Source: RPQJ01 sp963778185
GTDB taxonomy: Bacteria > Pseudomonadota > Gammaproteobacteria > Steroidobacterales > Steroidobacteraceae
DNA length: 64,000 nucleotides
Direction of reading: 5' to 3'
Assembly: GCA_963778185.1 (NCBI GenBank)
Contig: CAVZTF010000003.1
Coordinates: 1,178,001-1,242,000 of the forward strand
Part shown: piece after piece, positions 34,184 through 41,528 of the stretch
How positions within the stretch are numbered: the stretch's first letter is position 1
Layout of the letters: every line of letters begins with the position of its first letter
Notes under the pieces: model-generated
The model's input: the letters and a program-made list of their open reading frames with translations, nothing else
Told to the model about the DNA's origin: nothing
The model's database searches: none
Program-made: the position numbers and the translations under genes

Positions 34184-34732
34184 TCAGATCACCGGCGCTT
34201 TCGAGCGCGCGTGCGCGCCCTGCCCGGTGCCGCGCTCGCGACGCTCTTTCTCGAGCTTCTTGCGGATGCGCGTCCGCTTGAGCTCCGAGAGATAGTCGAC
34301 GAACAGCTTGCCCTCCAGGTGGTCCATCTCGTGCTGGATGCAGACGGCGAGCAGGCCGTCGGCCTCCATCTCGAACGGTTTGCCGTCGCGGCCCAGCGCG
34401 CGCACCACGATCCGCGCCGAGCGGTTCGTCAGCTTGTCGAAGATGCCGGGCACCGACAGGCAGCCTTCCTCGGCCTCCGTCGAGCCCTCGCGCTCGATGA
34501 TCTCGGGATTCACGAACGCCAGGGGATGGCGCTGGTCCTCGGTCACGTCGGCGACCAGCACCCGCCGATGCACGTTGACCTGGGTGGCGGCGAGGCCGAC
34601 TCCAGGCGCCGCATACATCGTCTCGAGCATGTCGTCGATGAGCTGGCGGACCGGGGCGTCGACCTGGGCCACGGGCTCGGCGCGCGTGCGCAGCCGAGGG
34701 TCTGGATATTCGAGGATCGTGAGCTTAGCCAT
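34184..34732 (-). CDS. def: Peptide deformylase
   Basis: 182 aa. All three signature motifs: GVGLAATQVN (motif I), EEGCLSVPGIF (motif II, metal Cys) and QHEMDHLEGKLF (motif III, HExxH). It removes the N-formyl group from nascent proteins using Fe2+ or Zn2+. The C-terminus has a basic extension (RTRIRKKLEKERRERG). It is the first gene of the minus-strand def-fmt-rsmB unit, divergent from the LysM gene. Confidence 0.96.
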   Translation of the reverse strand: MAKLTILEYPDPRLRTRAEPVAQVDAPVRQLIDDMLETMYAAPGVGLAATQVNVHRRVLVADVTEDQRHPLAFVNPEIIEREGSTEAEEGCLSVPGIFDKLTNRSARIVVRALGRDGKPFEMEADGLLAVCIQHEMDHLEGKLFVDYLSELKRTRIRKKLEKERRERGTGQGAHARSKAPVI

Positions 34733-34909
34733 TCTCTTGAAAATGCTGCTAAAGTTAACTCAGGCTTCAAATTAGCCACCGCAGGAGCGCCATTGGACAC
34801 CCGTCGCCGTCCAGCGGCGTCGCCCGACTGAGACGTGGTCGGCAGCAGCCTTGCGGGGCGGCGGATTATAAGGCGACGGTCGCGACCTCGACACCGGATG
34901 GAGAGAGGG

Positions 34910-36145
34910 ATGGATCGTAACCTGCGCATCGCCCCCGATGTTTCGTTTTGCCCGGGCCGCTGGATCCGGGCAGGTGCCCTGGCGCTGGCCGTGGCCGGCT
35001 TTGGCCTGGCACTCGGAGCGGCCACCCCTGCGACGGCGCAGACCGAGGCCTCAGGCCGGTCGATGTCCGTGCCGCTGGCCGCCTCGGCACCGGACCGTTA
35101 TGTCGTGAGGAAGGGCGATACCCTCTGGGACATCGCTGGCGTCTTCCTGCGGGATCCCTGGTACTGGCCGGAGATCTGGTACGTCAACCCGGCCATCGCC
35201 AATCCCCACCTGATCTACCCGGGCGACGTCCTGTACCTGTCGTACGTCGACGGCAAGCCACGCGTGACGGTCGAGAGCGCCGGCGCCGTGCGCCTCTCGC
35301 CGCAGGTTCGCTCGAACCCGCTGACCGACGCCGTGCGCGCGATCCCCTACGACCTGATCATGGACTTCGTCGGCCGGCCCAGCCTGCTCGACAAGGAACA
35401 GGTCAAAGAGGCGCCGTACGTCGTCGGCATCAGGGACCGCCACATCGTCGGATCCACCGCGAACGAGATCTACGGCAAGGGCATGGAGCAGCCCGCCCCC
35501 GGCTCGCGCTACAACGTGATCCACGTGGGGGATGAACTGCGCGACCCCGATGACGGTGACCTCCTCGGCTACATCGGACATTTCGCTGGCGTCGGCGAGG
35601 TCATCCAGTCGACCGGCGCCGTGGTGCCGGGCGAGAAGTCCGTATTCAAGTCCGAGCGCCAGGAGGAACTCGCGCACATGCGCGTGCTCGAGGTGGGCCG
35701 CGAGATCCTGCAGGGCGACAAGCTACTGCCGGCCACGGTGGACTTCGGCGAGGACTTCGTGCTGTCCGCCCCGACCAACGAGGGCTTGCTCGGCCAGGTC
35801 ATCGCGGTCGTGGACGGCGTGTACGTCGCGGGCACGTACCAGGTGGTTGCCATCAATCGAGGCGAGCGCGACGGCCTCGCGCCAGGCAACGCGCTCGCGG
35901 TATTCAACCGCGGCGAGCAGGTCCGCGACCGTTACGGCCGCCAGGACTGGATGGCATACACGGCCAACTACGAGCGTGTTCGCCTCCCGGACGAGCGCAG
36001 CGCGACCATCCTCGTGTTCAAGGTCCTCGATCGCATGAGCTACGCCCTCGTGGTCGAGTCCACGCAGGAGTTTCGCCGGGGCGATTTCGTGGTGCACCCG
36101 ACTTTCGGCCACCGGGACGCAGGGGCCAGGACCTTCATCCGCTGA
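34910..36145 (+). CDS. LysM-domain exported protein
   Basis: 411 aa from the ATG at 34910, chosen for its gagagagg ribosome-binding site. A signal peptide (ends about residue 45, ATAQ) is followed by one LysM domain (YVVRKGDTLWDIAGVF to ILYPGDVL-like LIYPGDVLYL) that binds peptidoglycan. The remaining about 300 residues are beta-rich with no known enzymatic motif. Orthologues occur directly upstream of dprA in many gammaproteobacteria and divergent from def, as here. It probably acts in the periplasm. No catalytic activity is predicted. Confidence 0.85.
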   Translation: MDRNLRIAPDVSFCPGRWIRAGALALAVAGFGLALGAATPATAQTEASGRSMSVPLAASAPDRYVVRKGDTLWDIAGVFLRDPWYWPEIWYVNPAIANPHLIYPGDVLYLSYVDGKPRVTVESAGAVRLSPQVRSNPLTDAVRAIPYDLIMDFVGRPSLLDKEQVKEAPYVVGIRDRHIVGSTANEIYGKGMEQPAPGSRYNVIHVGDELRDPDDGDLLGYIGHFAGVGEVIQSTGAVVPGEKSVFKSERQEELAHMRVLEVGREILQGDKLLPATVDFGEDFVLSAPTNEGLLGQVIAVVDGVYVAGTYQVVAINRGERDGLAPGNALAVFNRGEQVRDRYGRQDWMAYTANYERVRLPDERSATILVFKVLDRMSYALVVESTQEFRRGDFVVHPTFGHRDAGARTFIR

Positions 36146-36188
36146 GGGTCTGCGCCGCTGCGGTTCTGTACGATCGCAGCTGATTTGC

Positions 36189-36223
36189 AGGAGCCTGCCG
36201 GGACGACCTCCCGGTAGGCTCCT
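36189..36223 (+). promoter_or_regulatory. 14-bp hairpin ending 5 nt before the dprA start codon
   Basis: aggagcctgccggg (36189-36202) pairs with cccggtaggctcct (36210-36223), one G-U wobble, 7-nt loop. No T-run follows. It could be a terminator of the LysM gene or a structure that limits ribosome access to dprA, which has no separate Shine-Dalgarno sequence; the aggag inside the 5' arm is paired. Confidence 0.55.
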
Positions 36224-36228
36224 TGCAC

Positions 36229-37350
36229 ATGGACGACCCGAAACCCTGGCTCACGCTGGCGCGTGTCCCCGGACTGCACGCGGGTCGCCTCGCGCGCGGA
36301 GGCGAGCCGGCGCTCGCGCCCCTCGCACTGCTCCAGGAGTCGCGCGCAGCGTTGGCGGCCTTCGGCCTGGGCAACGCGGCGATCGCAGCCCTCCGGCAGC
36401 CCGACCCTGCCGGCCTCGCGGGTGACGAGCAATGGCTGGCCGGCGCGCGCCGCAGGCTCGTGACCTGGGGATCGCCCGGCTACCCGGCGCCGCTCGCCGC
36501 CATCGAGGACGCGCCTCTCGTCCTGTTCGTCGAGGGTGATCCGCAGGCGCTGTCGCTCCCCCAGCTCGCGATCGTCGGCAGCCGCAATCCAACGCCCATC
36601 GGCCGCGACACGGCCCTGCAGTTCGCGGCCCACCTGGCCCGGACGGGCCTCGCCGTCACGAGCGGCCTCGCGCTCGGCATCGATGGAGCCGCCCACCGGG
36701 GTGCGCTGCAGGCGAAAGGCAGCACGGTCGCGGTGCTCGGCTGCGGTCTCGACACCCTCTATCCGCGCGAGCATGCTGGCCTCGCCCGGGAAATCGTCGA
36801 ACGGGGCGCGCTCGTGTCGGAAATGCCGACGGGAACGGCGCCGCTCAAGCAGCACTTCCCGCGCCGCAACCGCCTCATCAGCGGCCTCTCCGTCGGCACG
36901 CTGGTGGTCGAGGCCGCCCTGCAGAGCGGGTCGTTGATCACCGCGCGGCTGGCGGGTGAGCAGGGTCGCGAGGTGTTCGCGATCCCGGGCTCCATCCACA
37001 GCCCGCTGTCGCGGGGCTGTCACCGGCTGATCAGGCAGGGGGCCAAGCTGGTGGAGAGCGTGGACGACATTTTCGTCGAGCTCGGCCCGCTGCGCGGCGG
37101 GCTCGCGGCAGCGACTCGCTCGGAAGCACTTGACGCACAAGAGGATTCCGGCCGCGCGTTGGACAAGGACTACGAAATCCTGTTAGATGCGCTCGGCTTC
37201 GCGCCGGCCAGCGTAGACACCCTGGTCGAGCGCACCGGTATCGGGCCCGACGCGGTCGCATCGATGCTCCTCATCCTCGAGCTCGACGGGCGAGTCTCAC
37301 AACAGCACGGCGGGTCCTACTGCCGCAGGCTGCCAAGGAAACAGGAATGA
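36229..37350 (+). CDS. dprA: DNA-processing protein DprA/Smf
   Basis: 373 aa from the ATG at 36229. The Rossmann-like core has LAIVGSRNPTPIGRDTA, VTSGLALGIDGAAHRGAL and VLGCGLDTLYPREH. FPRRNRLISGLSVGTLVVEA and FAIPGSIHSPLSRGCHRLIR are further signatures. A C-terminal winged helix (about 305-370) follows. DprA loads RecA on single-stranded DNA taken up by transformation. It overlaps smg by ATGA. The start codon lies just behind a strong hairpin. Confidence 0.95.
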   Translation: MDDPKPWLTLARVPGLHAGRLARGGEPALAPLALLQESRAALAAFGLGNAAIAALRQPDPAGLAGDEQWLAGARRRLVTWGSPGYPAPLAAIEDAPLVLFVEGDPQALSLPQLAIVGSRNPTPIGRDTALQFAAHLARTGLAVTSGLALGIDGAAHRGALQAKGSTVAVLGCGLDTLYPREHAGLAREIVERGALVSEMPTGTAPLKQHFPRRNRLISGLSVGTLVVEAALQSGSLITARLAGEQGREVFAIPGSIHSPLSRGCHRLIRQGAKLVESVDDIFVELGPLRGGLAAATRSEALDAQEDSGRALDKDYEILLDALGFAPASVDTLVERTGIGPDAVASMLLILELDGRVSQQHGGSYCRRLPRKQE

Positions 37351-37826
37351 AGGAAGGCGTTCTCGACATCCTGATCTACCTCTTCGAGAACTATTTCGAC
37401 GGCGACGTGGACGAAGGCAGCGAACCCGATCGCGAGACGCTGAAGCAGGAACTCGAGCGCGCAGGCTTCCCCACCGGAGAGGTCGAGCGCGCGCTGTGCT
37501 GGCTCGAGGAACTCGCCGCCGACCCTGCGCGCGCCGGGCCCACGCCCACGTCGCGCGCGATCCGCATCTTCGACGCGCTGGAACAGGCGCGGCTGGACAC
37601 CGACTGCCGGGGATTCCTCGTGCACCTCGAGCAGGTCGGCATCCTCTCGCCCACGCAGCGCGAGCTGGTCATCGACCGCCTGATGGCGCTCGAAGGCGAC
37701 GACATCGACATCGAGAAGCTGAAGTGGGTGGTGCTGATGGTGCTGTTCAGCCAGCCCGGGCAGGAGACGGCGTTCTCCCGCATGGAGGACCTGGTGTTCG
37801 AGGACCGGTCCGGGGCGGTGCATTGA
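37347..37826 (+). CDS. smg: Smg protein (DUF494)
   Basis: 159 aa beginning KEGVLDILIYLFENYFDGD, the signature of Smg. It is acidic and helical throughout, with RIFDALEQARLDTDCRGFL and KLKWVVLMVLFSQPGQE. It lies between dprA and topA as in most gammaproteobacteria and is coupled to dprA. Its function is unknown; the gene name refers to its place beside smf. Confidence 0.93.
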   Translation: MKEGVLDILIYLFENYFDGDVDEGSEPDRETLKQELERAGFPTGEVERALCWLEELAADPARAGPTPTSRAIRIFDALEQARLDTDCRGFLVHLEQVGILSPTQRELVIDRLMALEGDDIDIEKLKWVVLMVLFSQPGQETAFSRMEDLVFEDRSGAVH

Positions 37827-37853
37827 GCACCGCCCGGGCGGTGCCCGAAACGG

Positions 37854-37885
37854 ATGCCGCGGACCGCCGCGGCATGATCGTTTTT
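37854..37885 (+). terminator. Possible terminator between smg and topA
   Basis: The 9-bp stem atgccgcgg (37854-37862) with ccgcggcat (37867-37875) has a 4-nt loop; ttttt follows after a 5-nt gap (gatcg). Another palindrome without a T-run lies at 37827-37844. Confidence 0.4.
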
Positions 37886-37912
37886 GGGGCGCGTGAATTT
37901 TCGTAAGGGAAC

Positions 37913-40351
37913 ATGAGCAGGAATCTCGTCATCGTGGAGTCGCCGGCCAAGGCGAAGACCATCAAGAAGTACCTCGGCAAGGACTTCGAGGTGATGGCGT
38001 CCTACGGCCACGTCCGCGACCTCGTGCCCAAGGAAGGCGCCGTCGATCCCACGCGCCGTTTCGCCATGCGCTGGGAGCTCATCGACAAGAACAAGAAGCA
38101 CGTGGACGCCATCGCGCGCGCCGTGAAGAAGGCCGACGCGCTCTACCTCTCGACCGACCCCGATCGCGAGGGGGAAGCGATCTCCTGGCATCTCTACGAG
38201 CTGCTGAAGGAGGCGGGGGCGCTGGACGGCAAGAACGTCCATCGCAGCGTGTTCTACGAGATCACGCAGAATGCGGTGCGGGAGGCCATCGACCAGCCGC
38301 GCGAGATCGCCGAGGAACTGGTCAAGGCCTACCTCGCGCGCCGCGCGCTCGACTACCTCGTCGGCTTCAATCTCTCGCCGCTGCTGTGGAAGAAGGCCGG
38401 ACTCTCGGGCGCGTCCGCGGGGCGCGTGCAGAGTCCCGCGCTCAGGCTGATATGCGAGCGCGAGGCGCAGATCGTGGCGTTCGTGCCGCGGGAGTACTGG
38501 ACCGTCGAGGCCGAGGCCGAGAAGGCCTCGCAGGGGTTCACGGCGAAGCTCTCCGAGTTCGGCGGCGAGAAGGTCGAGCAGTTCACCATCACGAACGGAC
38601 CTCGTGCCGAGGAAGTCCGCCGCGCACTGGAGCAGGCGGCGGGCGGAGCGCTGGACGTCGTAGGCGTCGAGAAGAAGCAGCGCAAGCGCAATCCATCGCC
38701 GCCCTTCACCACCTCGACGCTGCAGCAGGAGGCCTCGCGCAAGCTCGGCTTCGGCGCGCAGCGCACCATGCGCACTGCCCAGCGGCTGTACGAGGGCGTG
38801 GACTTCGGCGAAGGGCCGGTGGGCCTCATCACCTACATGCGCACCGACTCGGTGAGCCTGGCGGGCGAGGCGATTGCCGACATCCGCAAGAGCATTGCGC
38901 GAATCTACGGCGCCGACTCGGTGCCGGCCTCGCCGCGGCTGTACCGCACCAAGTCGAAGAACGCCCAGGAGGCCCACGAGGCCATCCGCCCGACGTCCGC
39001 GGCGCGCGTGCCCGATGAGCTCGCGGGCAAGCTCGACCCGGACCAGCACAAGCTCTACACGCTCGTCTGGCGGCGTGCCGTGGCGAGCCAGATGGAGGCC
39101 GCGGTGTTCGACACCGTCGCCGTGGACCTCGCTGCCGGCGCCGGCAACACGTTCCGCGCGAACGGCTCCACGCTCGTCTCGCCCGGCTTCCTCGCGGTCT
39201 ATCGCGAGAGCTTCGACGACGTGACGCTCGACGACGAGGACGACCGCCGCCTCCCTGCGCTCGAGGCCGGCGACAAGGTGCGGTTGCTCGCGATCAAGCC
39301 CGAGCAGCATTTCACGGAGCCGCCGCCGCGCTACTCCGAGGCGAGCCTCGTCAAGGCGCTGGAAGAATACGGCATCGGCCGGCCCTCGACGTACGCGAGC
39401 ATCATCCAGACGCTGCTCTTCAAGAAGTACTGCGAGCTGGTCAGCCGCCGCTTCGTGCCGACCGACCTCGGCAAGATCGTCAACCGCTTCCTGACCGGGA
39501 ATTTCGAGCACTACGTCGACTTCGGCTTCACGGCCGCGATGGAAGACGAGCTCGACAACATCTCCCGCGGCGAGGAGGACTGGGTGGCCGTGCTCGAGCG
39601 CTTCTGGGACGGATTCAAGAAGCAGATCGACGACGTGGAGGCCAACGTCACCCGCTCCGACGTCGCGATGGCGCGGGACATCGGCATCGACCCGGTGTCG
39701 GGCCGGCCGGTCAGCGTACGCTACGGCAAGTACGGCGCGTTCGCACAGATCGGCACGCGCGACGACGTGGAGAAGCCGAAGTTCGCGAGCCTGCGTCCCG
39801 GCCAGCACATGGACGACCTCACGCTCGGAGACGCGCTCGAGCTGTTCAAGCTGCCGCGTACCCTCGGCAAGATGCCGGATGGACAAGACATCAAGGTCGC
39901 CGTCGGCCGCTTCGGGCCTTACGCGCAGTACGGCGCCAAGAAGTACGTGTCGCTCAAGAAGGAAGACGATCCGTACACCATCACGCTCGAGCGGGCGCTG
40001 GAGCTGATCCACGAGAAGCAGCAGGTCGAGGCGAACCGCATCATCCGCGAGTTCCCCGGGACCGTCGTGCAGGTGCTCAACGGGCGCTACGGTCCCTACA
40101 TCACCGACGGCAGGAAGAACGGCAAGATCCCGAAGGACCGCGAGCCGGCGTCGCTGTCGCTCGAGGAATGCCAGGCGATCCTCGCCGCGGCGCCGGGGCG
40201 CAAGGGTCGGTGGGGACGGAAGGCGGCGCCGGCCAAGACCGCGGCGACTGGGACCGAGGCTGCAGGCGAGAAGCCCGCGGTCGCAAAGGCGACGCCGAAG
40301 AAGAAGACCGCCGCGAAAAAGAAGTCCGTGGCGAAGAAAAAATCGTCCTGA
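37913..40351 (+). CDS. topA: DNA topoisomerase I, type IA
   Basis: 812 aa. The Toprim domain opens LVIVESPAKAKTIKKYLG and has STDPDREGEAISWHL (DxD). The catalytic Tyr is Y308 in LITYMRTDSV. The C-terminal third consists of topoisomerase C-terminal repeats (SVRYGKYGAFAQIGT; VGRFGPYAQYG; LNGRYGPYITDG) and ends in a Lys/Ala-rich tail (about 770-812). The tetracysteine zinc ribbons of E. coli TopA are missing. It relaxes negative supercoils by single-strand passage. This C-terminal layout is known from other proteobacteria. Confidence 0.96.
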   Translation: MSRNLVIVESPAKAKTIKKYLGKDFEVMASYGHVRDLVPKEGAVDPTRRFAMRWELIDKNKKHVDAIARAVKKADALYLSTDPDREGEAISWHLYELLKEAGALDGKNVHRSVFYEITQNAVREAIDQPREIAEELVKAYLARRALDYLVGFNLSPLLWKKAGLSGASAGRVQSPALRLICEREAQIVAFVPREYWTVEAEAEKASQGFTAKLSEFGGEKVEQFTITNGPRAEEVRRALEQAAGGALDVVGVEKKQRKRNPSPPFTTSTLQQEASRKLGFGAQRTMRTAQRLYEGVDFGEGPVGLITYMRTDSVSLAGEAIADIRKSIARIYGADSVPASPRLYRTKSKNAQEAHEAIRPTSAARVPDELAGKLDPDQHKLYTLVWRRAVASQMEAAVFDTVAVDLAAGAGNTFRANGSTLVSPGFLAVYRESFDDVTLDDEDDRRLPALEAGDKVRLLAIKPEQHFTEPPPRYSEASLVKALEEYGIGRPSTYASIIQTLLFKKYCELVSRRFVPTDLGKIVNRFLTGNFEHYVDFGFTAAMEDELDNISRGEEDWVAVLERFWDGFKKQIDDVEANVTRSDVAMARDIGIDPVSGRPVSVRYGKYGAFAQIGTRDDVEKPKFASLRPGQHMDDLTLGDALELFKLPRTLGKMPDGQDIKVAVGRFGPYAQYGAKKYVSLKKEDDPYTITLERALELIHEKQQVEANRIIREFPGTVVQVLNGRYGPYITDGRKNGKIPKDREPASLSLEECQAILAAAPGRKGRWGRKAAPAKTAATGTEAAGEKPAVAKATPKKKTAAKKKSVAKKKSS

Positions 40352-40414
40352 TCCCTGCCCCTCCATATCCCGCCCGTCGGGTGAGGACTGGGCCGAGAGT
40401 TCCGGAGTGATCGC

Positions 40415-41344
40415 ATGAACACCGCCGCTCCCTGCACCGCCGCCGTCATCGACTATCTGCGCTCGTTGCACGACTCGATCACGAGCACGCTGGAGTACGC
40501 CGACGGCGCCAGGTTCCGTCGCGACACCTGGCAGCGGCCGCAAGGCGGCGGCGGCGAGAGCCGCGTGCTGCGCGAGGGCGCCGTCTTCGAGCAGGCGGGA
40601 ATCAATTTCTCGCACGTGATGGGCGGCCAGCTGCCCGCTTCGGCGACGGCGCAACGGCCCGAACTCGCCGGAGCGAGCTTCGAGGCGATGGGCGTGTCAC
40701 TCGTCATCCACCCGCGTAACCCGTACGTGCCGACCTCGCACGCCAACGTGCGCTACTTCGTCGCCGCCCGCGACGGCGAGCCGCTCGCGTGGTGGTTCGG
40801 CGGCGGCTTCGACCTCACGCCCTGCTACCCGTTCGACGAGGATGTGCTGCACTGGCACCGCACGGCCAAGGCTGCCTGCGATCCTTTCGGACCGGACGTC
40901 TACGCCAGGTACAAGGACTGGTGTGACAAGTACTTCTTCCTCAAGCACCGCGGCGAGACACGCGGCGTGGGCGGGCTCTTCTTCGACGACCTGAACGAGT
41001 GGGACTTCGAGAAGTCGTTCGCGTTCATGCAGAGCGTCGGCGATCACTACCTGCCCGGCTACATGCCGATCGTGGAGCGCAGGAAGGACACGCCCTACGG
41101 CGAGCGGGAACGGAACTTCCAGCTCTACCGCCGGGGACGTTATGTCGAATTCAACCTCGTCTACGACCGCGGCACCCTGTTCGGGCTGCAAACGGCCGGG
41201 CGCACCGAGTCGATCCTGATGTCTCTTCCACCGCTGGTGCGGTGGGAGTACGACTACCGGCCGGAGCCGGGGACGCCGGAAGCCAGGCTTTACGAGCGTT
41301 TCCTGCAGCCGCGCGACTGGCTTGGCGAATCATTATGTAAATAG
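40415..41344 (+). CDS. hemF: Oxygen-dependent coproporphyrinogen III oxidase
   Basis: 309 aa. Conserved blocks: GRVLREGAVFEQAGINFSHV-like region (ESRVLREGAVFEQAGINFSH), HPRNPYVPTSHANVRYF, WWFGGGFDLTPCYPF, HRGETRGVGGLFFDDL and RRGRYVEFNLVYDRGTLFGL. It decarboxylates two propionates of coproporphyrinogen III with O2 to give protoporphyrinogen IX, so the organism makes haem aerobically. hemB is also in the window (48 kb) but not linked. Confidence 0.96.
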   Translation: MNTAAPCTAAVIDYLRSLHDSITSTLEYADGARFRRDTWQRPQGGGGESRVLREGAVFEQAGINFSHVMGGQLPASATAQRPELAGASFEAMGVSLVIHPRNPYVPTSHANVRYFVAARDGEPLAWWFGGGFDLTPCYPFDEDVLHWHRTAKAACDPFGPDVYARYKDWCDKYFFLKHRGETRGVGGLFFDDLNEWDFEKSFAFMQSVGDHYLPGYMPIVERRKDTPYGERERNFQLYRRGRYVEFNLVYDRGTLFGLQTAGRTESILMSLPPLVRWEYDYRPEPGTPEARLYERFLQPRDWLGESLCK

Positions 41345-41528
41345 CGCCGGCGCGGTGTTGCCACCCACCGGGGAGGCGGAGTACTTTCCACGCTTCCGGC
41401 GAATAAGGTCGAAGGGAGCCGGATGACAGCCCGGGTCCGCGCACTGCGCCAATGCAGGCCGGAACCGGGAGCGGGAATCGTCCGGATTCCGGGCCTAACA
41501 AGTAAACAACAGCGTAGAGGGGATCGTC

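Noticed and set aside
37391..40654. A 1087-codon open frame on the minus strand opposite topA
   Set aside because: High-GC codon bias keeps the complementary frame open; the + strand encodes an unmistakable full-length TopA.
41345..41528. Upstream region of the subtilase examined for a riboswitch (c-di-GMP-like)
   Set aside because: Small hairpins are present but none of the conserved riboswitch core sequences were found.
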